Origin: Fictibacillus phosphorivorans
GTDB lineage: Bacteria; Bacillota; Bacilli; Bacillales; Fictibacillaceae
Direction: 5' to 3'
Length of the DNA: 64,000 nucleotides
Assembly: GCF_001619875.1 (NCBI RefSeq)
Contig: NZ_LRFC01000006.1
Location: 1 to 64,000 of the forward strand
Position numbers and translations under genes: made by a program. The notes beneath the pieces were generated by a model, which ran no database searches, had not been told where the DNA came from, and saw nothing but the letters and a program-made list of their open reading frames with translations. Positions 44,102-52,580 of the stretch are shown here, one piece after another. Positions within the stretch are counted from its first letter, which is position 1. Each line of letters opens with the position of its first letter.

Positions 44102-44435
44102 CTGTTTAATGTAATCTATTTCTTCATATATGTATTTCTAATTATTAATAATGACAACACTTTTTGTCATTTTTTTAGTATCTGTTAGATACTAGGTTAC
44201 TAGAAAAATAGGTTATTTGTCTACTAATATTTAATTAACTAATATTATATTTTTAACTTTGTTTTAACATAGATATATATTTAACTAGACAATATATGTT
44301 AGAGATGATAAATTTGTTAATAGGAAATCAAGTAAGGATTTTCCAAACATCAAGGAGGGTAGGAGTTACAGTTTGAGACAACTTTAAATCTCAGGGGCTA
44401 ATTTACTAAAAAACTTTAAGAAGGGTTGTTTGATT
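44102..44435. promoter_or_regulatory. Intergenic region with recurrent 5'-UTR box
   Basis: AT-rich divergent region between the recombinase (minus) and 44436 (plus). Near the end: hairpin TGAG/CTCA, then AGGGGCTAATTTACTAAAAAACTTTAAGAAGGG, the fullest copy of the box seen before several genes. No ORF. Confidence 0.45.
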
Positions 44436-45026
44436 ATGCTAACAATAAAGACAATTACCTATGAACTATCTCCTGTAACAGTCGAAGTAAAAGTAGACGA
44501 AAGTATGAATGAAAAAGAGCTATTGGAATTAGGAAAACAAAAAGTGATTGAACAGCTGTCAAAAAAATTTCCATTCTATAAATATAGTATTACAGAAGGA
44601 CCATTAATAAGTGATGAAGACCTAAAGCTAGGACGTCCAGTAAAGGTTAAAGATACAGGGGAGATTGGAATTATTTACGACATTAAGCCGAGTCAGAACT
44701 TTCCTATTAAAGTAGCAATGCCTAATGGTGTGGCAGCCGCTTACGTAAAACGTGCTCTTGAAAAACCTTCGAAGCGAACAAGCATTGAAAAGTTAATCAA
44801 AGGTCGTCAAAAATGGGAGAAAGATTTTGGATGGGAAAACGGTAAAACCGCATTCTTCGTAAATGGGAAAGAAATTATACCTGTAGTTATAAGCGTTACG
44901 AGGAATAAGATAAAAGCTATTATTGTCAGTCATGATACCAATGGAAGTGCTTATTCTTTAACCGAACGTGATACTCATAGACTCTTTGATACCTTGGAAG
45001 AAGCAGAAAAGTCGGTTTCTAAATAA
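44436..45026 (+). CDS. Unknown protein, 196 residues
   Basis: ATG 44436 is preferred to TTG 44430 on spacing from AAGAAGGG. Mixed fold; a KVKDTGEIGIIYDI segment looks like a small SH3-like barrel. No family recognised. Confidence 0.55.
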   Translation: MLTIKTITYELSPVTVEVKVDESMNEKELLELGKQKVIEQLSKKFPFYKYSITEGPLISDEDLKLGRPVKVKDTGEIGIIYDIKPSQNFPIKVAMPNGVAAAYVKRALEKPSKRTSIEKLIKGRQKWEKDFGWENGKTAFFVNGKEIIPVVISVTRNKIKAIIVSHDTNGSAYSLTERDTHRLFDTLEEAEKSVSK

Positions 45027-45090
45027 ACTCATTGCTTACTTATTGCCGACTTCAGATGAACTCATATAATCTAGGGAAGGGAATACGTGT

Positions 45091-45384
45091 ATGAGAGAAT
45101 CCTATCAAACAACAGACAAAAAATTTCGTTTTGGAAAACATGCGATAAAAATAACTTCCTATCATCTTACAGAACATAGAGCGGGTGTGCGGGTTGAAGT
45201 AAGAAGGTTTACCCGAACCCAGACTGTTGAAATCGACTTATTAATTGGTGATGATAGCTTACTCCTAAAAAGGATATATCGTAGAAAAGCCATTCAAAAT
45301 GCTACAAAAAAACAGGTAGATATAGTGGTTAATGAAATGATTGAATATGCAAAAGAAAAAAGACTTATAAAGGTTCATGCTTAA
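45091..45384 (+). CDS. Unknown basic small protein
   Basis: 97 residues, Arg-rich (RVEVRRFTRTQT). Beta-rich head and helical tail. No family recognised. Confidence 0.5.
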   Translation: MRESYQTTDKKFRFGKHAIKITSYHLTEHRAGVRVEVRRFTRTQTVEIDLLIGDDSLLLKRIYRRKAIQNATKKQVDIVVNEMIEYAKEKRLIKVHA

Positions 45385-45412
45385 GGGAGAAGATCTTGTC
45401 TTCTTCCTTTCT
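45383..45412 (+). terminator. Intrinsic terminator
   Basis: AAGGGAGAAGA/TCTTCTTCCTT, T-rich tail. Confidence 0.65.
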
Positions 45413-45461
45413 TCATAATAGATAAAGATGTTATATTATTGAATAATAAATAGTAAACAGC

Positions 45462-45490
45462 AAAAAAAAGAGACCTCAAAATTTTTTAGG
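45462..45490 (-). terminator. Minus-strand terminator
   Basis: On the minus strand ACCT...AGGT stem followed by a run of eight T, just after the 45493 gene's stop. Confidence 0.5.
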
Positions 45491-45492
45491 TA

Positions 45493-45729
45493 CTATATAA
45501 TTTCAATATTTTTAGGATCAACTTCTAAACGAGTCGATAAATCATTTTTCAACTCTTGTGCTGTTTGATAATCATAATTGAAAAATCCTGACCATTTTGA
45601 ATCATCATAATCAACTACATTACCTTTTTCATCAAAATATTGTAATGAATCTATTCTAAATAATCCATCAAAATAATCAGGATCATCTCCATCTAGTTCG
45701 AGTAAGTACACTTTTACAGTTGAAAGCAT
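45493..45729 (-). CDS. Unknown acidic small protein
   Basis: 78 residues with a strong AGGAGGGAC ribosome-binding site. Very acidic (LELDGDDPDYFDG), which might make it a DNA mimic, though nothing else supports this. Isolated minus-strand gene. Confidence 0.6.
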   Translation of the reverse strand: MLSTVKVYLLELDGDDPDYFDGLFRIDSLQYFDEKGNVVDYDDSKWSGFFNYDYQTAQELKNDLSTRLEVDPKNIEII

Positions 45730-45878
45730 TGTACGTCCCTCCTGAAATAATTCATACTAATATTTTATAGAATTAGACAATCCACTACAATATATTTTAA
45801 GTTGAAGGAACGTTTAAAGTTATTACATTTAAGAATGTTAAATCTCTAAAGAGTAAGTTTAAGAAATAAGGTGATAAA

Positions 45879-46838
45879 ATGGATAAAATCGAACGCGGTA
45901 TGATCACAACAAAAGATGCAGCTGAAAAACTAGGAGTTAAATCCTCTACCATTCATAAATATGTTAAAGAGGGTAAATTGAAACCTGTTTATGGTGACAA
46001 CTGGCATATAGATGCTACCAAACTCTTTTATGAAGATGATGTTCTTGAATTAAAGAAGGAACTCGCGAAACCTGGGATTAGTACTGGAGAAGCTGCTGAA
46101 TTGCTAGGTTTGCATAAAACAACCATTACACAATACATCAACAAAGGCTTAATTCATGCGGAAAAGAAAACGTATCGCGGTAGAGAGCTTAATTTCATTT
46201 CTCCAGAAGAATTAGAAAGATTTAAACTGTCTTATGAAAGTAAACAGAAGCGGGAACGTAAAGACTTTTATGATAAAGAAACGGGTTATGCTTGGTTCCA
46301 ATCATTTGAAGACAAAGAGGGGAATAGGAATAATCGAATACTCTTAAATCAAAATGGTGATCCGTACTTATCAACCTCCCAAAACGAAGATATTTCCATA
46401 GAGGATATTAAACCTGAAGGCTACAAGCCAGTATACCTTATTAAAGACCATGATTATATTCATAAACGTGGATATGCAAAGTTTACTTTTAAACCTTCAG
46501 AAGATGTGTATTCAATAATTGAGCTGTTCTATCGTAACTTAGGTCCTAAAAACTTAAAGCTTAATTTAAGAGAGGATCATTTTATTGAGGTTGAAGTTAA
46601 GCCGATATTAATTAAAGAAGAAATTAATGAGATCCAGCTTTCCACTTTAAATAATTCTTTAGAAGAAGGTAACATTATAGTCCGGCACGATGGTGTGTTC
46701 ATCGACAGTGATCTTGAAATCATTACTATTGCTGCTCCATCTGGTTTGAAAAAGAAAATCAAGCAGGATTCTGAAAAGGATAATATCTCTATGGAAGACG
46801 TTGTATTAAATATTTTAAAGGAAAAATACGAGATTTAA
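45879..46838 (+). CDS. Double helix-turn-helix DNA-binding protein
   Basis: 319 residues. Two excisionase/MerR-like helix-turn-helix units: residues 8-45 (TTKDAAEKLGVKSSTIHKYVKEG) and 69-105 (STGEAAELLGLHKTTITQYINKG). The C-terminal 200 residues are unassigned. It may be a plasmid regulator or a partition-type protein. Ribosome-binding site AAGGTGAT. Confidence 0.7.
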   Translation: MDKIERGMITTKDAAEKLGVKSSTIHKYVKEGKLKPVYGDNWHIDATKLFYEDDVLELKKELAKPGISTGEAAELLGLHKTTITQYINKGLIHAEKKTYRGRELNFISPEELERFKLSYESKQKRERKDFYDKETGYAWFQSFEDKEGNRNNRILLNQNGDPYLSTSQNEDISIEDIKPEGYKPVYLIKDHDYIHKRGYAKFTFKPSEDVYSIIELFYRNLGPKNLKLNLREDHFIEVEVKPILIKEEINEIQLSTLNNSLEEGNIIVRHDGVFIDSDLEIITIAAPSGLKKKIKQDSEKDNISMEDVVLNILKEKYEI

Positions 46839-46880
46839 CAAAGGTTATATGGTAAAATAAAGATAAATTAATAAATAGTG

Positions 46881-46926
46881 GGAATGACCCAAGACGACCA
46901 TATTTTTATGGCTGTTTTGGGTTTTT
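46881..46926 (+). terminator. Structured leader and terminator, family B copy 3
   Basis: GTGGGAATGACCCAAG opens it. Stem ACCCAAGAC/GTTTTGGGT with inner CCATA/TATGG, then six T. It lies before the gene at 46947. Confidence 0.75.
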
Positions 46927-46946
46927 TCGCGTATTAGGAGGATTAA

Positions 46947-47246
46947 ATGAACCAATCTAAATCTGATGAAAAAAGAAAGCTAAAAATGATTGAAGATATT
47001 TTGAATCATCCAGTACCTGGAGAAGTTTACATCGAAACATCCGGCCGTATTTGGAAAGAGCTTGTACTTCGTCATTTTAATAAGTTGGAACGCAAAGAAC
47101 TTACATTGATGGAACTGGTTAAATGGTTAGAAACAAAAGAATCAGTAAAGTACAGCCAAAAATACGAGTTAGTGAAGTACCCCATTATTGAATGCATTAA
47201 ATATATCTCAAAAGTTACAAAACGTCCTATTACCATTATAGAATAA
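46947..47246 (+). CDS. Unknown helical protein
   Basis: 99 residues, TTAGGAGG upstream. Charged and helical. No family recognised. It is followed 10 bp later by the nuclease lipoprotein. Confidence 0.55.
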   Translation: MNQSKSDEKRKLKMIEDILNHPVPGEVYIETSGRIWKELVLRHFNKLERKELTLMELVKWLETKESVKYSQKYELVKYPIIECIKYISKVTKRPITIIE

Positions 47247-47256
47247 GGAGTTATTT

Positions 47257-47949
47257 ATGAAGAAATTAATAATCATCAGCTGCACTTTACTCTTACTTAC
47301 AGCCTGTCAGTTAGAAGAAAAGGCAATGTCCTATAAGCAAATTCCTAAATATGAAACAAACATAGAAGTTGAGAATACACCTAATCTAACCATACCGGGT
47401 ACAACTGGAGAGCAACCACAAGAGCCTGCAGCAGAAGTAGCAAATAAGCAGGAGAGAAAAAAGGTTTTTGTTATTCGTGTAATAGACGGCGATACTCTTG
47501 TCTACAGAGATTCTTCGGGCAAAGAATATACAGGGCGTCTACTAGGGGTAAATTCACCTGAATCTACGAAAGAACAGCAACTTTACGGTAAAGAAGCCGC
47601 TGCTTTTTTAAATAACCTTGTGGAAGGCAAAGAAATCGAAATTGAATATGATCCAAACGCTGAACTGACAGATAAGTATGGACGATATTTAGTCCATGCC
47701 TTTATTGGAGGTAGGAGTATACAATATTTGCTCATTTCAGAAGGCCTTTGCCGTGTTGCTTATGTTTTTGGAGATTATAACTACATTAGCATGTATCGTG
47801 AAGCAGAGAGCTTAGCGAAAGAACAGGGAATGAATATACATTCGATACCCGGCTATATCAATTCTGCAAATGGTTTTGATATGAGTGTCGTATCTTCCAG
47901 CATCAAAGAAAAAGTATTTGATTTAACCAAGCAAATTATCAACAATTAA
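47257..47949 (+). CDS. Thermonuclease (SNase) lipoprotein
   Basis: 230 residues. Signal with lipobox LLTAC, then a Ser/Pro/Glu linker. The staphylococcal-nuclease fold has VIDGDTL, GRLLGVNSPE (catalytic Arg and Glu) and DKYGRYL (second Arg). It is anchored outside the membrane, where it would cut extracellular DNA, for example during uptake or conjugation. Related to YncB-type nucleases of Bacillus. Confidence 0.88.
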   Translation: MKKLIIISCTLLLLTACQLEEKAMSYKQIPKYETNIEVENTPNLTIPGTTGEQPQEPAAEVANKQERKKVFVIRVIDGDTLVYRDSSGKEYTGRLLGVNSPESTKEQQLYGKEAAAFLNNLVEGKEIEIEYDPNAELTDKYGRYLVHAFIGGRSIQYLLISEGLCRVAYVFGDYNYISMYREAESLAKEQGMNIHSIPGYINSANGFDMSVVSSSIKEKVFDLTKQIINN

Positions 47950-48027
47950 GACTTAGGAATTAAGTATTTATACCTAAAATATGTTACTATAAATGGAAAT
48001 TCAGATAGTATGTTGCGAGGTGTTTTT

Positions 48028-48390
48028 TTGAAGAAAATAGGATTAGATATTATGAATATTGATGAAAATAATGAAGAATTGGCCATTCATATTATAGGAA
48101 ATGCAAATGATGAATTAGACTTAATAAATAAGACTATCAAGAAATTAATAAAGCAAATTGACCTAAAATACATGTGCAGCGAAGATCAAGATTTATTTGA
48201 TAAACAAATGGAAAGTATTTTATTTATAATTGCTGAAAATATTCAGTCTAATATACGTATTAAGGGATTACTGGAAATAGGCAATGATTATAAAAATATT
48301 GATAAAACGCATTTAAACTCTAATGTGGAACTCTTACAGAATTTTCTTCAACTCTATATAGAAGAAAGTAAAAAAGTGCTAACAAAGTAA
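48028..48390 (+). CDS. Unknown helical protein, TTG start
   Basis: 120 residues from TTG 48028 behind GCGAGGTG; the ATG at 48010 lies before that site. Acidic, all-helical. No family recognised. Confidence 0.5.
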   Translation: MKKIGLDIMNIDENNEELAIHIIGNANDELDLINKTIKKLIKQIDLKYMCSEDQDLFDKQMESILFIIAENIQSNIRIKGLLEIGNDYKNIDKTHLNSNVELLQNFLQLYIEESKKVLTK

Positions 48391-48455
48391 TCTCTTAAAA
48401 TTGGGTAAAAAAACAAAGAAATCCCTTATAAATAAAATAATAGTAAATATCAATT

Positions 48456-48488
48456 AACCTATGTGCAAAAGAATACATAGGTTTTTTT
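48456..48488 (+). terminator. Intrinsic terminator
   Basis: AACCTATGT/ACATAGGTT with T run. Confidence 0.8.
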
Positions 48489-48524
48489 CATGAAAATAAA
48501 ATATTGTATTAAATGTAAATATAT

Positions 48525-48719
48525 AGTAGCATCAAATTGTAATACTTTTTAATTTTTTAATTTTTTTGCAATTCCATTTGGAATTAGCGGGTTTAAAAGA
48601 GACGACTGCTGCCTTTGGGTAGATGGATTTTACCAAGTTTTTTTGTGGTGAAATCTGTCATCCCAAGGGCTTTTTTTGTTGTCTTTTGCGGCACAAAATA
48701 AAGAGAGGATGATGGAATT
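48525..48719 (+). promoter_or_regulatory. Structured leader, family A copy 4
   Basis: GTAATACTTTTTAATTTTTT tract, box GC-AATTCC-ATTT-GGAATT-A-GCGGG (48568-48591), then the long terminator, then AGAGAGGATG before the gene at 48720. Any promoter lies in 48500-48540 and is weak to the eye. Confidence 0.7.
48611..48677 (+). terminator. Long leader terminator, family A copy 4
   Basis: Outer GCCTTTGGG/CCCAAGGGC, middle GATGGATTT/GAAATCTGTC, inner ACCA/TGGT, seven T. Confidence 0.85.
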
Positions 48720-49076
48720 ATGTTAACAAATTTAATTATTGCTACAATGGTTGGGGGATTTATGGGAGTTTTAACACACATTAAGCGTAACAAAACGATT
48801 AAAAAACCACGTAATACAAAACGTACATTTGACCCTGGTTTCTTGTACGATTTCGCCTTTGGTGCTGTTGCTGCTTTGGCAGTTGTCATTGTTGCAGATC
48901 CTAATGGATTGGAAAGAGTGATTTTAACGGCTATCTTAGGCGGTTATGCTGGTGAAGGTGCAATTGCTAAATTAGAGGCTTCTACTAATAACAGTAAAAA
49001 CGAATTAACAATTGATGCTGTTAAAGGTTATAACGATGAAGTTATAGAGTCTGACAAAAAGCAGGAACAAAAGTAA
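48720..49076 (+). CDS. DUF4257-like membrane protein
   Basis: 118 residues. Small membrane protein with a short N-terminal hydrophobic helix, a basic stretch (KRNKTIKKPRNTKR), two Gly/Ala-rich hydrophobic segments and a polar tail. The GGFMGVLTH, then ILGGYAGEGAI pattern resembles Bacillus DUF4257 proteins of unknown function. Controlled by leader A4. Confidence 0.55.
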   Translation: MLTNLIIATMVGGFMGVLTHIKRNKTIKKPRNTKRTFDPGFLYDFAFGAVAALAVVIVADPNGLERVILTAILGGYAGEGAIAKLEASTNNSKNELTIDAVKGYNDEVIESDKKQEQK

Positions 49077-49098
49077 TGTTTCTGTTCCTTGCTTAACC

Positions 49099-49128
49099 TT
49101 ACATATTATGGATGTTAAAGCATAATAT
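49099..49128 (+). promoter_or_regulatory. Promoter before 49193
   Basis: TTACAT, 18-nt spacer, TAATAT; a TATAAT also occurs a few bases later. Confidence 0.45.
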
Positions 49129-49192
49129 GATATAATATACATAACAATTGACGGATTTTATTCATGTAAATCGTTGAAAGGAGAAACGGACT

Positions 49193-49465
49193 ATGCCAAG
49201 AATGAAAGACATTCTTACTAAGGAAGAAGATCAAAAAGTAAATGAGTTGTTTATTGAGTTATTAGACGCTCATAGTAAAAAAGAAGCGAAACTGATCAAA
49301 AAAGAAATCGACGAAATTTACGAAACTGCAAAGGAACGTTACTTTTCTTCTCTAAAGGGAAATAAAGAGCAATCCTCAACTAAAGAGAAATTTTTTAAAT
49401 ACACTTTACCTAAAATCAGATTAAAGGAAAGTCAACCGCAAGAAATTCGAGCTGTACTCGCTTAA
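49193..49465 (+). CDS. Unknown charged helical protein
   Basis: 90 residues after AAAGGAG. Lys/Glu-rich helices. No family recognised. In the gap after it (49466-49677) only a weak hairpin with a T run (about 49547-49576) is visible. Confidence 0.55.
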   Translation: MPRMKDILTKEEDQKVNELFIELLDAHSKKEAKLIKKEIDEIYETAKERYFSSLKGNKEQSSTKEKFFKYTLPKIRLKESQPQEIRAVLA

Positions 49466-49677
49466 GAGTGCAGCTTTTTTTATATTCTAAAGAAAAATGT
49501 AATCTAAATTCTTAAGCTAGTAATAAGTGGACAAGGAGTCAGCTGATTGATAGTGTGCCACCGAGCAGTCATTTTTTTGGACTATTAACTAAAGTAGAAT
49601 TTTAGTGTTTAATTTAATATAGAGGAGATTATACAAACGTAAAAAATTAGTAGTATTTTAATTAGGGGAGCGAGTGT

Positions 49678-50499
49678 ATGAAAAAGTTTTTTGATAAATA
49701 TCCAGATTTATATATTGTTTTAGCCATTTTTGTTCTCTTTGTAATAGGCTTTTGGTCATCATACATTTTTGTATTTGTTTCAACACCAATCGGAGTAATA
49801 AACACTAACCATTTAAGTGATTGGGTACAATGGATGGGGTCTTTTACTGGAGGGGTAATAGGAGGGATTTTAGCGTATATTGGTATTAAGATAACGTTAA
49901 AAAATCAGCGAAAAGAAATTCAATATGAAAATAAAAGGAAGGCCCTCCCATACATGAATGTAAAAAGTGGTGGGGAATATGATTATAAAAATAAATATAT
50001 CCAATTAGACTTTAACTTTACTAAGGAATCTAAAAAACGAGAGAGAAAGGATATAGAAGATACTGCGAGGACAGCTATATCCATTGAGAATGTTGGAATG
50101 CGTGAATTATATGATTTGTATATTGGGGATATTGAATCAACGTATTTTAGTGCAGACCATGAAATTTATAGTGTAACTCCTATTCTCTACTGCAATAAAC
50201 CTTTTGTAATTAATCTCTTCTTTTATGAAAAAGGATCATATGACTCCGATGAGTTTCCCGAGCGTTACAATACATGGGGTAGTGATATCGTATTTAAATT
50301 TTACTTTAGAGATTGTTATGATAACTGGTACCGCCAAAAGATAAGTATCTCATTTCAGCATAAGATCATTGCAGAGGTTGAACATGAAAAAAGAGCTTTA
50401 GAAATTAATTATGTAAAAAGTGAAATTAAATCTATACCAGAAGAAATTTCCGAAAACGATCTACCTTGGAAAAATGGAAAATCACTTTGCTATTTATAA
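49678..50499 (+). CDS. Membrane protein with cytosolic domain
   Basis: 273 residues. Two N-terminal hydrophobic helices (about 12-35 and 55-77) followed by a 190-residue soluble domain rich in Tyr and Lys. Ribosome-binding site AGGGGAGCG. No family recognised. Confidence 0.6.
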   Translation: MKKFFDKYPDLYIVLAIFVLFVIGFWSSYIFVFVSTPIGVINTNHLSDWVQWMGSFTGGVIGGILAYIGIKITLKNQRKEIQYENKRKALPYMNVKSGGEYDYKNKYIQLDFNFTKESKKRERKDIEDTARTAISIENVGMRELYDLYIGDIESTYFSADHEIYSVTPILYCNKPFVINLFFYEKGSYDSDEFPERYNTWGSDIVFKFYFRDCYDNWYRQKISISFQHKIIAEVEHEKRALEINYVKSEIKSIPEEISENDLPWKNGKSLCYL

Positions 50500-50556
50500 G
50501 ATGAATAACTCCTTTTTCAGCAAAAATAGCAGTTGAGCAATTCAAATAAAAAGGAA

Positions 50557-50585
50557 TTGTAAGTATTTATGGAAATTGCTATAAT
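50557..50585 (+). promoter_or_regulatory. Promoter of leader A5
   Basis: TTGTAA (50557), exactly 17 nt, TATAAT (50580): the clearest promoter of the family. Confidence 0.7.
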
Positions 50586-50784
50586 TTACTTGTAATACTT
50601 TTTGATTTTTTATTTTTGTGCAATTCTTTAATTGCGGAACTAACAAACTACTGCAGTCTTTGGACTGATTTTGACACTACCATTGTGTCTAAAATCAGAT
50701 TCTTCCAAAGGCTGCTTTTTTGTTGTCTGCGGAAAGGTGGGTAGATTAAGCGTCTCATTAAAAAATATATAGGAGGAATGGAAA
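50586..50784 (+). promoter_or_regulatory. Structured leader, family A copy 5
   Basis: T-rich tract, box GC-AATT-CTTT-AATT-GCGG (50630-50647), long terminator (50653-50721), then ATTAAAAAATATATAGGAGG before the LPD11 gene. Confidence 0.7.
50653..50721 (+). terminator. Long leader terminator, family A copy 5
   Basis: Outer GCAG-CTTTGG/CCAAAG-CTGC, inner CTGATTTTGACAC/GTGTCTAAAATCAG, six T. Confidence 0.85.
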
Positions 50785-51249
50785 ATGGACAAAAATACAG
50801 CAGAAATTAGCAACAAAAGAACTATGGAATTAGTAGGTGTGGACGATTGGGCTAGACCCGTTTATAAATGTATTGAAACAAATCACTTGTATAAAGACAT
50901 AACACTTGGGAGTGACAACCCATCTTTATATTGCTGTGGAAATGTTTTTGAAGGTGAACCTGGTTTCCCAATCGACAGTGATTTAGAAATCCGTTTTAAC
51001 CAAACTGTGGAGAGGCCAAGTCCTGAAAATCGTTTTAACTATATGTTATTAGACAGGTTAAGAACCGATTGTGATTATTATTTAGGCAATGGAAACAGAA
51101 ACCCCAAGAATTTATGGGCAAATGATGAAAAAGAGCAGATCGCAAAAATGAAGGAACTGTATAATGGTTTTACTGAAGAGGATAAACCTGAGTGGTTAAC
51201 ATACGAACAAATTGAACAGTATGAAAAGTCTATGGTTAATAATGATTAA
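50785..51249 (+). CDS. LPD11-domain protein
   Basis: 154 residues. The C-terminal part (from about residue 93: LLDRLRTDCDYYLGNGNR, then LWA, KMKELYNGF, PEWLT) matches the large polyvalent protein-associated domain LPD11, here as a small protein rather than within a giant one. The N-terminal 85 residues are unassigned. Controlled by leader A5. Confidence 0.75.
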   Translation: MDKNTAEISNKRTMELVGVDDWARPVYKCIETNHLYKDITLGSDNPSLYCCGNVFEGEPGFPIDSDLEIRFNQTVERPSPENRFNYMLLDRLRTDCDYYLGNGNRNPKNLWANDEKEQIAKMKELYNGFTEEDKPEWLTYEQIEQYEKSMVNND

Positions 51250-51286
51250 CTGTTGATTTGACATATTATGTGCAGGAGGTAAACAG

Positions 51287-51448
51287 ATGAAATTAAAGGT
51301 TTACTTAGCCGATATTCTATTTTTTATAGGTAACAAGTTAATTATTCAATCTGCTTTATTGATGGGGTATAAAGATACCGCAGAGGAATTAAAGAACGCA
51401 CAAGCACATTGGTTAAAGTCAGAAGCGTTTAAAACAAAGAATTATTAA
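51287..51448 (+). CDS. 53-residue small protein
   Basis: Strong AGGAGG. One moderately hydrophobic helix (about 6-27), then a charged helix. No family recognised. Confidence 0.6.
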   Translation: MKLKVYLADILFFIGNKLIIQSALLMGYKDTAEELKNAQAHWLKSEAFKTKNY

Positions 51449-51486
51449 ACATTTCGAAGATATACCGTCATTCCAAATAAGATATC

Positions 51487-51589
51487 GGGGCTAATATAAA
51501 AAACTGTAAGAAGAGTTGCTGAAGTTAGTATGTGCTAACATAATAAAATTTTTTAAGAGCAAAGAGACGTTTATGTTTCTTTGCTTTTT
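51487..51589 (+). promoter_or_regulatory. Structured leader, family C copy 1
   Basis: GGGGCTAATATAAAAAACTGTAAGAAG, then TTGCTGAAGTTAG-TATGTG-CTAAC hairpin, AATAAAAT, and terminator AGCAAAGAGAC/GTTTCTTTGCT with T run (51558-51589), before AGGAGG of 51612. The same layout recurs 1 kb later. Confidence 0.6.
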
Positions 51590-51611
51590 CAATTTCAGGA
51601 GGAATTAACTT

Positions 51612-52454
51612 ATGAATGAATTCGTTTATGGATATGTAGACGGTGAACAAGTAATGATTGCAAACACTGTTGAACAGGTATGCGCTTTTATTATGAAATA
51701 TAAATATGAAAGTGTGAAAATCACGAACTTCTTTGATGAACTTCTGATTGAAACATCTATGGGATTTATTATGTATTGTAGAGACCAAACATATTTAGCT
51801 AATAATCTATTGCCAACACTGGCACCAATGCAAATGGGAGATACCGAAATTCCGGAATTTGTGCCATATAAGGAAAAAGAAGAATCTAATGAAATGGATG
51901 ATCAAGAAGATTCAAAATGGGTTCAAAATGAATTAGGAAATTATTTAAGTTTCCATATTATGATTCCTTACTTTAATGATCAATACCCAAAATATCATGT
52001 GTTGAAGAAGTCAGAGCATGATGAATGGGTAATTGGTGTCTTCTACAAAATGATAGGAGAATATGTACCTCTTGAGGATGAAGGAGAGGAACAGCTCGTA
52101 TTTGATACAGCAGAAAAAGCTATTAGTTATGTTGATATTGAATTAGAAGATAACAGACATAGCAGTTTAATGAAGATTAAGGAAGCAGAAATTATTAATA
52201 CCGGTGGAAACTGTATGGTATTACTAATGTCGGTATCCAATGGAGGTAACATAAGATCAATTGCAATCAGTAGTGATTCAATTGGTGCATACGAAGTTGA
52301 AGATCCTTTTGAAGTTGACGACATGGGAGAAGTAACACTTTGGTTCACTGATAGCTGGAAAGAGCTTGAAAAGAAAACGAGTATTACTTTTGCTACAGAG
52401 TGTCGCCAGTATTTCGAAAACCACTGGAACTTCGAACATGTACTAAAAGATTAA
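51612..52454 (+). CDS. Unknown acidic protein, 280 residues
   Basis: AGGAGG ribosome-binding site after leader C1. Acidic, soluble, with an Asp/Glu-rich joint near residue 100. No recognised domain. Confidence 0.55.
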   Translation: MNEFVYGYVDGEQVMIANTVEQVCAFIMKYKYESVKITNFFDELLIETSMGFIMYCRDQTYLANNLLPTLAPMQMGDTEIPEFVPYKEKEESNEMDDQEDSKWVQNELGNYLSFHIMIPYFNDQYPKYHVLKKSEHDEWVIGVFYKMIGEYVPLEDEGEEQLVFDTAEKAISYVDIELEDNRHSSLMKIKEAEIINTGGNCMVLLMSVSNGGNIRSIAISSDSIGAYEVEDPFEVDDMGEVTLWFTDSWKELEKKTSITFATECRQYFENHWNFEHVLKD

Positions 52455-52460
52455 TAGGGC

Positions 52461-52559
52461 AGTATTAAAAAATGGTAAGAAGGATTGCTGAAGTTAGATA
52501 TGTACTAACAAAATAAAATGAGTAGAGCAAAGGAGCCATTAGGTTTCTTTGCTTTTTCT
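52461..52559 (+). promoter_or_regulatory. Structured leader, family C copy 2
   Basis: AGTATTAAAAAATGGTAAGAAGG, then TTGCTGAAGTTAG-ATATGTA-CTAAC, AATAAAAT, and terminator AGCAAAGGAGCC/GGTTTCTTTGCT with T run (52526-52559). It follows the previous stop by a few bases, with no room for a promoter, so it acts inside an operon. Confidence 0.6.
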
Positions 52560-52580
52560 ATTCTAGGAGGAAAAAAGACA

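Noticed and set aside
42926-44435. Integrated element boundary at the tyrosine recombinase
   Set aside because: No tRNA gene, no direct repeats flanking a unit and no change of composition were seen, so a plasmid resolvase role is at least as likely.
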